NCBI GenBank assembly: GCA_009731375.1
Contig: BJOX01000352.1
Location: forward strand, 530,407 to 562,134
Source of the DNA: Paulinella micropora
Lineage: Eukaryota; Cercozoa; Imbricatea; Euglyphida
DNA: 31,728 nucleotides
Direction: 5' to 3'
Shown: piece by piece, positions 10,328 to 19,470 of the stretch
Layout: each line of letters opens with the position of its first letter
How positions within the stretch are numbered: the first letter of the stretch is position 1
Program-made: the position numbers and the translations under genes
Notes under the pieces: generated by a model
Told to the model about the DNA's origin: nothing
The model's database searches: none
The model's input: only the letters and a program-made list of their open reading frames with translations

Positions 10328-11797
10328 TTACTCGATCTTTACCGTAAATTTGTTAAGTAAATACTCGAATTGATCTTTCGGTAAATATTTTGTCATTACA
10401 TCACCTATCTGCTTTTTCGTACCTACCTTTACAAACTTAATCTCACCACCGTCTCTCTGTAGGTGGTGCATAAAGTGTAATTCTGAAGGTAAGTGTTTAG
10501 TTCTATTACCTGACATACCCCTCTCTGCCGCTAAGATTGTTTGTGAGTTATCCTCAAATAGTTCTATCGGGCTCTTTTGGGCTATGTTTAGTTCTTGTGT
10601 GATGTGTTTCAGTCCTTCCCTAATGCACTCAGTTGCTGCAAATATCTCAGCATCATTGGAACTCAGGGCGATGCGACTCTGTCGCTTTGATAACCATGCA
10701 ACTGGATCGCTGCCCCATAGGATCACGAATCCAGTGCGGGATTTTCCTGTTTTCTTACAAACTTTGTGAGCCGCGTCGGGCCACATGGAAAGTTTTGGAT
10801 AGGTTTGCCCTTCCTGCTCTGACTTAGGCTCAAGGTAAGCTAAACCTCGATAAGAGTTAACTAAATAACGAAAGATTCTGCCTAACATCGCATAAGTTAT
10901 TCCCTTATCGATAGTTTGCATGACACTTGCCGAATTTAGTGCTTGTTCTATATCGGGCCTTGTCATCTTCGCGAGAAATAGCAAACGACCAACTAAACTA
11001 GGAATTGAAAATTTTCGCAAGCTGGCTGATTCCGACATCGGTTCCGTGAAATGTTCTTGCGCTGGAGTACTGACGGGTTTAGCAGAATCGTAACCTACCT
11101 CTTTTAGTATCTGCTGCTGATATTTTCGCTGATGCAAAATTATTTTCCCGTTCGATTGCTCTATCTCTATTCCTTTGAATTCACGGGCTATACCGAGTCT
11201 TTTGAGCGGGAAATGTTTTTCTAATGCGGACGCAAAACGCTCATATGCTTGTTTGTTTGGTGCTGTGAACAACAAATCATCTACATGAAATATCCCTACT
11301 ATCGCTTCTCTTAAAGGTTTATCATTTTCTACAAACATACATAAATCAGAATCTAGCAGCCTAAAACCTAATTCCTCTAACTTGGGTGCTAATATTTCAT
11401 ACCATCTTCTTCCTGCCTGAGGTGCGCCATACAAGGCACCATCTATACGCCATATCATCCCCTCATGCCCTTCTCTGTCTACACTCTCTGGCGCATATGC
11501 ATAAACAGGATCATTCATACGAGCATTTAGGTATGCATTTTTAAAGTCTATGCCGTATAGTTTGTGTTTGTGCCAGGCAGATAGTTTGGCGAGAAATAAA
11601 AGTGAACGGTGCGCGGCGCAAGGGACAAAGAGCTGATCTGGGTTATAGCTGACACCGGGTTCTAACATATCTCCCCGTAAAGCCAAACGAGAATTTATGA
11701 ACTTTTTCCCGTTCTCGTCTAACTTTACTTTGTGAACCCATGTCAATCCAACTATCTTACTAACTCCTGCCTTGCTTGCCTCCTTATGGGTACCCAT
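10328..11797 (-). pseudogene. E1 reverse transcriptase and RNase H
   Basis: A 489-residue open frame covering nearly all of the copia RT-RNase H. Residues 20-43 carry the N-terminal RT motif (TWVHKVK...SRLALRGDM). GIDFKNAYLNA (82-92) has the first catalytic Asp (D84), ALYGAPQAGRRW is at 121-132, and the catalytic pair is in HVDDLL (171-176), with His replacing the common Tyr. RNase H has D341 (MWPDAAH), E384 (SSNDAE) and D416 (FEDNSQ), ending with the IGDVMTK motif (464-470). This is the best-preserved part of E1 and contains no internal stop. It lacks its N-terminal start because it belongs to a polyprotein. A frame change in the overlap 11752-11797 separates it from the upstream piece. Confidence 0.93.
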
Positions 11798-12021
11798 GTG
11801 TATGTGTTAAAGGACTGAAGAGCTTTTAGCTCTGCTTTCATACCCTCTAAAACATCTTTGGCTGTCAAACCTGCCTCTATGACATCTCTAGGTACTCTGA
11901 CATCTCTAGGTACTCTGACATCTACATACAAATAAAAATCGCGAATCTCATCTGCCACCATACGGTCATCGCATAAAAACATATTAGCGGGACTTTGCAA
12001 CGGGTATTCGGGATCTTTCAC
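11752..12021 (-). pseudogene. E1 pol segment: RT N-terminal region
   Basis: 89-residue open piece that continues in frame from the domain ending at 12025 after a TAG at 12022-12024. It holds the pre-RT region, with EGMKAELKALQSFNTYTWVP matching the copia block just before the RT fingers (the usual E-M-x-x-L...NxTW motif). A frame change to the main RT frame occurs within 11752-11797. A 15-bp direct duplication gives a repeated VRVPRD in the middle. Confidence 0.8.
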
Positions 12022-12571
12022 CTAGTATTTGTGGATTTCCGAATTTAACATCCGTTCTTCTTCGTCTTCAAACTTAACTATGTGGGTGGGCTGAGGTCTG
12101 TCTCTCACTACGAGTCTATCTTGGGGGTCACACACTCTGCTGACTACCCCTACTCGTACTATGCTCTCCCATCCCACACCATACTTTTTCTTCGCCCATC
12201 CATCTCCCCATGCACGCGCTGGCACTCTTACTACCTTACCTATCAGCTCTTGAGCCTCTCTCTTTTCTCTCTTGGGCTCACTGCTAGGGGTAAATCTCTT
12301 TACTGCCTTGCGCTGCCTTTTACCGGGGATTATGTTACTCTCCGTTACTCTCTGCTCCCACGTTAATCCCTTAGATGATGGTGATTTCTCTTCGTATGCT
12401 CTTTTTTCATGTATTTTTAGTGGATCTGTTGGATCTTGTTCATTTTCATGTTCTTGTGGTTTGATCTTGTGCTCTGTGGGTGTTTGTTGTGGATAATGTG
12501 GCTCTGGACTTGTGTGTAGGCGTGTATGTTTGTGATCCAATGTATTCTTCTCCACATGCTCATTTTCATGC
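12022..12571 (-). pseudogene. E1 pol segment: post-integrase small domain
   Basis: The 177-residue open frame starts just after a 10-N gap (12572-12581). Residues 1-100 are a charged, Pro/Lys/Glu-rich linker. Residues 105-177 form a compact domain with AWGDGWAKKKYGVGW (115-129) and VKFEDEEERML (160-170). The equivalent stretch of E2 (21607-21831) is clearly homologous, so the domain is under selection in this lineage. Its alternating hydrophobic pattern and the VKFED-type end recall Tudor/SH3-like barrels. That comparison is an inference, and nothing in the primary sequence proves the fold. The frame ends in TAG, where E2 has a leucine. Confidence 0.75.
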
Positions 12572-12581
12572 NNNNNNNNNN

Positions 12582-12802
12582 TAATTCACATCGACATCAG
12601 AATTTTCTATCTACCCCTCAGCTTCATCAAACTGTGTTGTTGGGTGGTCGCTGTTGACGTTGTGCGGTGACTTAGGTGATTGAGGTGGTGACTGGGGTGG
12701 TGACGCTTGTGGAGATGTGTGTGGTTGCTCGCTCTCATTCTCATTCTCCCTCTCCCCCTCAGAGTCATCATTATCCCACGACACTAGTTTAGGAGGATGA
12801 GC
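12582..12802 (-). pseudogene. E1 integrase C-terminal acidic/Pro-rich linker
   Basis: Reads in frame with the integrase past its TAA (12803-12805) as an acidic then Ser/Pro/Gln-rich tail (SEGERENENESEQP, then repeated SPPQSP). A TAG interrupts it near 12615, and it runs into the 10-N gap. It is probably the disordered linker of the polyprotein. Confidence 0.6.
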
Positions 12803-13662
12803 TTATTTACCGATTTTATGAATATTAAATCTCACATCTCTCACTCCGGAAATTATCTTCTTACCGTCCCATACGCGGTATAGTTCCCGAAATAGATCAT
12901 ATCCTACTAACATCACCTTTTCCCCTCTGTACTCTCCTTTCCGCACTTTAGTCTTAGGTACATGTAACACACCCATGCATCCTATTGGTTTTAAGTGAAA
13001 GAGTGTTGGTTTTCTACCTAACAGCTGTTCATAAGGCGAGATTCCTTTGCGTTCCCCGTGAATTGCCGGTAGTATGTTGTGAATGGTTGTGGCTGCGTGT
13101 TCTAATTCTGCCCAGAATTGCGGCGGTAATTTAGCGTGATATCTAATTGCTCGTGCTGGCCCCGCCGTAATATCATTCACTTTTTCCGCAATAGGATTCC
13201 CGTCTTTATCGTTTGTCGCGGAAGTTTTCCAAATAAAACGAATATTTTTCCACCACTTAATGACTTCCTCCGGAATATCAAATTCTTGATCTGCGCGAAT
13301 TTCCTTTACTTTATTTCCTGTTTGTCTCTCATAAAAGGCTACAGCTTGTTTTAAACAATCTACAAACTCATTCTTATGGGCTAAATAAAAGTCAAGAATG
13401 AATAGTGAGTAGTCGTCTTTGACTGAAAATTTATACCGTTTACCACCTATTGATCTAGTTGCCCACGGTCCTGATGTGTCTATGTGTAGAATTATACCTG
13501 GCCTTTGGGCTCTTTCTATCTTATTAACTGCAAAACGTGGCAAACGTTTAGACGTTCCTATCATGCAAGATTCGCAAAATCTCACATCGCTCTCGTCACT
13601 CTTATTTACTTCATGCTTACTTATCTCCTTTTTGTTGTCATTTGTGGGACTTCCCTCCCCTT
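12803..13662 (-). pseudogene. E1 integrase
   Basis: The main open frame (13585-12803, 260 residues) starts in the zinc-binding region with FCESC, the CC half of HHCC, and its frame extends upstream to about 13650. The core has LHIDTSGPW (catalytic D36), KVKEIRADQEFD (D99) and GNPIAEKVND (E134). The D99 to E134 distance is 35, one residue shorter than in classical DD35E copia members. LPPQFWAELEHAATTIHN and the GCMGVLHVPK block (matching the GCxAyVh region) follow, then VMLVGYD. It ends at TAA 12803-12805 with coding-like sequence beyond. A frame change and stop (13663) separate it from the protease. Confidence 0.9.
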
Positions 13663-14712
13663 CTACCCCCTTGTTGCGAAAGGATCATACCTTTCGTTGA
13701 CTTTCAATAGTTCATCATATTCGTCATCCCATCTATATATCATACTCTTAGTTAACCTCCCCCTCACTAATATGTCACTCTCGTTAATGTGGATGGGGTG
13801 TTTGAGTATTACTAACTGTCCGTTTTGGTGGATGACTGATCTGTTGTGTTTGTGGTCCATCTGTCCTGTAGAGACTATGCTAACTGGTAAGGTAGTGTCG
13901 AGTAACATCTTCTTTTCTACTGCTCTAGGCCTTCCTTTCCCATCTATCACTGTCAGCCTAGCTCTTCCTGACTTACTCAACTCCCTCTCTCCATTACCTG
14001 TCAGTAGCTCTACAGGGTCTATCTCATCGACATCCATCAATCTGTCTTCTCTGCATGATATGTCTGTGCTTGCTCCACTATCCTGTACTGTCATGTCTCT
14101 CTTTTTCATCACTCTTTTTCTCACATGTATCAACACATGCTCTGTCTCTGTTTCTGTCTCTGATTCTGTTTCTGTCTCTAGTTCTCCCTCTCCTCTACCC
14201 TCACCTTCTCCCTCTTCTGTGAGTTGTGGGGGTGTAGTGATGGGACTCTGTCTGACTGCTCTTTCAAAGTACACTCCTTCTATTGCTCTTACTATGTCAG
14301 TCAAAAAGTCATCTCTCTCTAGCTCACCACTCACGACACGCATCACATCTCCATTCATTCCCCTCACGCACTCATTCATCAACGTTTTAGCTATTTCATT
14401 TATGTCTTTGAAGGTGATGACAGGAGGGTTGATGGGTTGCGTGTTTGTTGTTGGTGTTGGTGGGTGTGCTGTGATTGGTCTAGAACTAGAGATTTGGAGT
14501 TGTTGTGAGGTGGGACCTACCTGGTTGCCGAACTTGTTGGCAGAAGTGGGCCCAAGTCGTTGCTCTCCCTCATCCACTCCACTCTCTTCTCTCCCTTCTC
14601 TGCTCTGGCCGGTCCGCTGACTAGAAAATGGATTATGTTTGCGTGGTTGTTGCGGAATATTTTGCGAGACTTGTGGACTTGTGGAAATTTTGGTGTCACG
14701 TAAAGTTTCCAA
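13663..14712 (-). pseudogene. E1 aspartic protease region
   Basis: 349-residue open frame. Residues 1-150 are a Gln/Ser/Pro-rich stretch followed by a helical segment. Residues 165-191 are an acidic Glu/Thr/Gly repeat. The protease starts around 205, with catalytic Asp in VQDSGASTDIS (D211, codon about 14080-14082) and the usual flap and hydrophobic region (LPVSIVSTGQM). It ends at TAG 13663-13665 before the integrase frame. It is entered by a frame change near 14700 from the upstream frame, with which it overlaps. Retroviral-type proteases mature the polyprotein. Confidence 0.85.
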
Positions 14713-15443
14713 TTCCCCGAAAACGAGTCTTTGCGAGCAGCTTTAAGACTTCGTTCGTCTGGGTAGTAAGGAGATTTGGGGGGACGCAACACGGGACTTA
14801 CTGACAAATCCAATTCCGGGTAATCTGGGTCTTGTGTGGCGTGATATCCGCAGTACCTCGCATAAGATAATCGTTTCGCGTGATTTTCGAATACTCCCTT
14901 TCCTTTTGATTTTTCAACGGAAACATTACACGGTTTTTTGCGTCTGTTTATTCCGGCACATTTCGTGTCAGGCGTGACTCCGTAAGATCTCTCAAGCCTC
15001 CAAGGAGTTTCGTTAGGGTTAGGGATGACTGGGGAACCTCGTGGGGTGGCGGATACTAACCGCACTTCCTTGCCTTCTCCCCGTAGTGAGGAGGGACCTC
15101 GTAGGGTGGCCGATACTAACCGCACTTCCCGTCCTTCTCCACTCTCACTACGTCTATTCCCTACCCTAGGTGTAGTCTTTGTTTCGTTCAAAAGGGCTTG
15201 GGGACAGGTAGATTCGGGAGGAGGTGAGCTTGGTTGCTCGTCATCTTTTTCTCTTTCCTCCTCATCATCATCGTTTTTATCATAAGTGTTCCCCATATGT
15301 ATTAAAGCAACGTTTGTATCGTAGTCACTTTGTTCGTCTTCGTTTTTGTCGTTGTCGGTTGTTATCAAAGTGAGTGCTTTCTTTTTCTTATGAAAGGGTT
15401 TCTTTTTGTTCTTGTAATTGTTCTTTTGTTCGTTCTTTTCTTG
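14517..15443 (-). pseudogene. E1 gag-pol linker with C-x9-C...C-x2-H module
   Basis: In frame with the zinc-knuckle segment after a TAA (15444-15446). Residues 1-55 of the open frame (from 15368) are Asp/Glu-rich. A tandem 23-residue duplication contains EVRLVSAT twice (about 81-87 and 101-107). Residues 137-176 (14841-14960) carry C137-x9-C147-x25-C173-x2-H176, with CAGINRRKKPC and YCGYH. E2 has the same arrangement at the same place between knuckle and protease. A motif of the C-x-G-x-(K/R)-C...Y-C-x-x-H type looks zinc-binding, but its role in the element is unknown. The segment beyond about 14700 probably switches to the protease frame. Confidence 0.7.
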
Positions 15444-16617
15444 TTATGTGGTCTTGTTTTCTGTTTGATTCCTCTTCAATTTTCCTTCTTTGCGGAACTT
15501 TTCCGAAATCACCGGGCAATATCTCATGGTATGGCCTTTGGCATCACATCCGAAACACGTGACTTTGAGTGTCCAGTTTGGAGCTGTCTTTGGTCCCGGT
15601 TTATTGTCTCCCTTTTTCCCCTTGCTATCCATTAGAAGATTGGTCTCTTGCTGCTGCTTGCCATCCCGAGATTTCCGGGTGTTATGTTTGCGTATTTGAG
15701 CTTTTCTTTCACGAAAACTGTTACGTCTCTTTTTCTTCCCACATTTTCCATCTTTCCTTAGATGCTTCACATAATTCCGAGAAATTTGGTCTTAGTCTGG
15801 CCGGGAGATCATAGTGGTCCACCTGAAATTTATCCCCGAAAGCTGGATGGTAGCGCAATTTCTTAAATAGCTTTCTCTTTGCTTCCTCATCGGAAAATGG
15901 CGTCCCACGTAAACTTTCAAGCTGGATTTTCTTTGCGAGAAATTCATTAAGCCAGTCTACATACCTCTGACCTGCCCTTGGCCTCGTTCTCTCAAACCCT
16001 TCCTCTAACATGTACCTACCTGCTTCGGAAATGCAACCCCACTGATCTCTTACTGCTATCAACTCTTCAATGGTTCCTATCGTCTTCTGTGATCGCAGGA
16101 AGTTAGATACATTGTCTTTGGAAAAAGCCACAGACAGACATAAGTGCAAAGTTTTCATCCTTTCATAATATTTCTTCTCTTTGCGTATAGCTGTCTTTCT
16201 TCTTGTATGTTGTCTTTCTTTTTCCTCGCTTCTTTCTCTTTCCACTCTTTCTTTTGTTCTGCTGTCATTTTATCCCAATTCTCTGGTCATTTGTTTTCTT
16301 TCTTTGTCTGGGGTCTCTGTCTTCCTCTTTGAGAGGCATCTGACTCTTCATCTTCATCACTATCACTTATGGGCGTGTCGGGTTCTTCTAAGTCTTCTGC
16401 CGCCTTAGCCCTTGCTTCATCGTAAGGAAAATCCTTTTGGCTTTAGCCGGGTCGGCCAATGCCACAGATACCATCTCTGCCACGTAGACAGATACTCCCT
16501 GCATATGCTTCTGAAACTTGCTTGACCAAGGCCAAAAGCTTTGGTCATCGCCCTCGAGTATGGGCACCTGACTCAATACGCTTCGGCACGCTTGCCTCCT
16601 TGTCAAGGCTCATAACC
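15444..16617 (-). pseudogene. E1 gag (capsid and nucleocapsid)
   Basis: Broken gag in at least three pieces. The N-terminal piece (16606-16388) has PILEGDDQSFWPWSSKFQKH, the copia gag block in which a ligand-like motif precedes W-x-W. An acidic linker follows. After a TGA near 16270 comes a basic, helical region and the capsid-like segment (16245-15721; EEGFERTRPRAGQRYVDWLN and later LFKKLRY). The last piece (15770-15444) holds a perfect CCHC knuckle, CFGCDAKGHTMRYC (15516-15557; C-x2-C-x4-H-x4-C), for RNA binding. An ATG at 16611-16613 lies inside the primer-binding site and opens a short coding-like frame, but one frame change would be needed to reach the gag block. Confidence 0.85.
16606..16617 (-). 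promoter_or_regulatory. E1 primer-binding site, half-tRNA-iMet type
   Basis: Directly next to the 5' LTR. On the plus strand it reads AGGCTCATAACC, which is the anticodon stem-loop 5' half of initiator tRNA-Met (CAT is the anticodon). Drosophila copia is primed by a 5' half of tRNA-iMet cut in the anticodon stem, and the same position is used here. The first base overlaps the end of the LTR by one. Confidence 0.75.
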
Positions 16618-16933
16618 AAAGTAATCTATCTCTCAAACGCAGAGTTTAGGGAAGCTACCCCGCTAAGGGTAAAGAATAACCGAAGAAAAGACTTTTAATG
16701 AATTCGGGTCACACAAAATGTTATGACCTTTACAGAATGGCAAAACTCATTTGATTCTAGGCATTCCAGACTATGATTCGCGAATACTCTAGAAAGTGTC
16801 CTCGTCAGTAATAAAGGTATTAATAACTGTCCGGCCTATGAACATGCCTATGAACATGCCTATGACTAAGACTATCCAAATTACCGGTAAATTGACTAGG
16901 TGGAGTAACGGGTATTAATAGTACATTACAACG
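16617..16933 (-). repeat. E1 5' LTR
   Basis: 317 bp. The 12-bp excess over the 3' LTR is exactly a tandem second copy of GAACATGCCTAT. The right-hand GATAT (16934-16938) follows at once. Confidence 0.93.
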
Positions 16934-17198
16934 GATATGCCATAGATAGACTTCGAGAGTCGTAGATTTCGTCGATAGCTGGGTCAGACAATATCGTTCA
17001 CGTCAAGTTTCGAACCGGCATATTATGCATAATTAAAAGGTTAAGCATGGTATTCGGGAGTCTCGGAATGTACCGTAGACTAGGTAGAGGACATGGCACT
17101 ACCCTCGTGGGTCTCGGAATGTGCCGTAGAGGACATGGCACTACCCTAGTGGGTTGTCCGTAGTTGAAAAACATATCTAGTGTAGAGTGAGCGAGCGA

Positions 17199-17243
<45 letters not shown>

Positions 17244-17330
17244 AAGAGAGAATGGTAGTAGAAGTAGCAGGATTTAATAGTAGCAGTAGTTAGTAGTAGT
17301 TAGTAGTAGTACTGAACAGAGGTGATGTTC

Positions 17331-17578
17331 AAAGGTACTAGTACCTTTTGCCACTTTTTGCCACAGGCAATTTCATAAATATAAGAGGCAAATTCCTGCA
17401 TGTTTTGTTGATAAAACAAGCAGATCTATGATTAAAAAGCATTATTTATTAATAAATTCAACATTTCAAGTTAGTTTTAAACTTGCAGAGTGACAAAATC
17501 AAGCAAAAATGTGGCAAAAATACTTGCCACTTTTTGCTAAGTTATTTGCCTATTTTTGCTTCTTTTTTGCTTGATTTT
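17331..17578. repeat. Palindrome and nested inverted repeats, TTGCC-rich
   Basis: AAAGGTACTAGTACCTTT (17331-17348) is a perfect 18-bp palindrome. An outer 15-bp inverted repeat (17495-17509 with 17564-17578) encloses an inner hairpin (17502-17517 with 17524-17538, one bulge, 6-nt loop). TTGCCACTTTTTGC recurs around them. It may be the remains of a small DNA transposon, with no transposase and no clear target duplication. Confidence 0.6.
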
Positions 17579-18011
17579 TCATCTAATATGAATGAAAATA
17601 ATCAGATTTAATGATAAATTAATTTTACTTCATGATCCACCACCCGGCTGACATGAAATAAGTGGCATGCGGTGTCACTAGTACATTAAAAAGTGGATGT
17701 GTAAAACTTTCTAAGTCAATGATACGGACTAGTCTAGGCAAGCGTTCCTGGCAGAATTGTGTGCGGAACAGTTTAATTCGATCGTGCTGAATCTAAATAT
17801 ATAATTTTTAAATTAAGTCTGAAGCCATCTTATTTGTATGTATAAGAAATACACACACTTCAAGTTGCCACCTGCCAATATTAAAATTGTTCTAAGTCCG
17901 TAACTCATACTTTCAAAGTGCGATCAATTCAGCCGGAAATAAAGCAATCTAATTCAAAACAAAGAGAATATAAAAAATAATTAAGAATTTACGTTTTCGT
18001 CTAATTTCCGA

Positions 18012-18021
18012 TTTATTTATT
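18012..18021 (-). terminator. Poly(A) signals of the minus-strand gene
   Basis: Two overlapping AATAAA hexamers on the minus strand, about 40-50 nt after the stop codon at 18060-18062. Confidence 0.55.
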
Positions 18022-18059
18022 ATATAAATACTTTACCACTGTACTGGTACATTTTGCAA

Positions 18060-18696
18060 TTAAGATCGATAGCCCAACATTCCAAGCAAGAGCTGTTGTT
18101 CGCGCATATGTTGTTCGCGCAGTTGCCTGCTCTCCCTCTCCAATCTCTGCGACTCCATGATTAGGTGATAGTGTACCATTCCTTGTGCTGAATTTGGCAA
18201 TACATACTGGTTGCGGTCATCTACGTAGTGAGTAACTGGGAATTGGTTGGCGGCATAGGCAGATTGATTGACGTACTGATTTTGGTTGGGAGCGTGATAA
18301 GTACGAACAACAATATCACCCTGATTGTAGTTATTATTGTAATTGTTCTCTTTTTCAGGGACATGTTTGTTACCCTCGGGCTGGGAATTTGTGACAGTGC
18401 TACCGCTTCCCTTCAAATTTATCTGCTTTATTTCATTTTGGAGAGCAGCAAGTGCGTTGGCCAGAGAGGACGAGACCGCAGTGTTTTGTGCAGTGAAGCT
18501 ACTCATCGCGGCAGCAATTGCGTCAGTAACCTGCTGGCCAACATCAACTGGAGCTTCAGACTTAGGAGCTTCAGGTGGTAACTGAGTGGCGCCGACCGCG
18601 ATCAAAGGCTTCTCATCGTTCTCACTTTCGGGGTCGTCAAGTGTGACTTCCACCTTTGGCTGTTTTGTCTTTTTCTGTTTGGCTTTTTTCGGCTTA
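18060..18696 (-). CDS. Candidate terminal exon, Gln/Asn-rich coiled-coil protein
   Basis: Open frame with no good ATG. The track begins at a GTG (18653), but the frame continues upstream to an acceptor-like ATATAG (AG at 18697-18698), so a 3' exon is more likely. It starts with a basic nuclear-localisation-like run (KPKKAKQKKTKQPK), then an acidic stretch, an Ala/Ser-rich helix with heptad-like spacing (SLANALAALQNEIKQI), an Asn/Gln/Tyr-rich low-complexity middle, and a strongly charged C-terminal coiled coil (ESQRLERESRQLREQHMREQ) ending LLLGMLGYRS. TAA and AATAAA follow. The layout resembles C-termini of Myb/SANT or trihelix DNA-binding proteins, but no DNA-binding domain is present in the window, so the function is not assigned. 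Confidence 0.55.
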
Positions 18697-18703
18697 CTAT
18701 ATT

Positions 18704-19127
<424 letters not shown>

Positions 19128-19172
19128 GAAAAGCGTTAGCGAGGGCCGCCCCAAGTTTTTTCCACGGGACTG

Positions 19173-19461
19173 ACCGGCCAACTGCTTCCCACGTAAAAGA
19201 ATTTAACAATACTGAACAATTCCCGCCAGTCCAACTGTCGACGTCACACAAAAGATGTACCTCCAGAAAATGACCCACGAAACGGCTTGATATGTGTAAT
19301 AATGGTAATGGTAAAAAGCCAGTGCCACCAGTACCAGAAAAGGTACTCTAAATGACTGTATTAATAACTAATAATACTACTAACCGTAACGAATAAGGCT
19401 AACGTACCAAATAGCAATACTGACGTAGTTGAGGAGGAAGGGTCTAATTAATTGTCCAATG
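19173..19461 (-). repeat. E2 3' LTR
   Basis: 289 bp, matching 27878-28176 with substitutions and indels. In element sense it starts CATTGGACAATTAATTAG, directly after the polypurine tract, and ends GCCGGT. Confidence 0.92.
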
Positions 19462-19470
19462 CTCCCCCTT
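19462..19470 (-). other. E2 polypurine tract
   Basis: AAGGGGGAG in element sense beside the 3' LTR, identical to the tract of E1. Confidence 0.85.

Larger units (their letters stand above)
9629..16933 (-). mobile_element. Ty1/copia LTR retrotransposon E1
   Basis: A complete but decayed element of 7,305 bp read on the minus strand. It has direct LTRs (16617-16933 is the 5' LTR, 9629-9933 the 3' LTR), GATAT duplications, a primer-binding site beside the 5' LTR and a polypurine tract beside the 3' LTR. The gene order is gag, protease, integrase, RT, RNase H; integrase before RT defines copia as opposed to gypsy. By eye the LTRs differ at 6 positions plus one 12-bp tandem duplication (about 2% substitutions), so insertion is fairly recent. 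At least six in-frame stops and four frame changes break the coding region. These are either real decay or in part assembly errors. Confidence 0.95.
16934..18059. other. Inter-element unique DNA with small repeats
   Basis: Begins with the E1 GATAT duplication. It contains a two-copy tandem block starting GTCTCGGAATGT (17060 and 17111), a (GA)n run (about 17193-17239), AGT-rich patches (17253-17310), an 18-bp perfect palindrome (17331-17348), nested inverted repeats (17495-17578), and AT-rich DNA running into the 3' side of the next gene. No coding signal. Confidence 0.7.

Noticed and set aside
13505-14620. A 371-codon plus-strand open frame
   Set aside because: It is antisense to the E1 protease and integrase region, and its Ser/Leu-rich translation mirrors the minus-strand coding.
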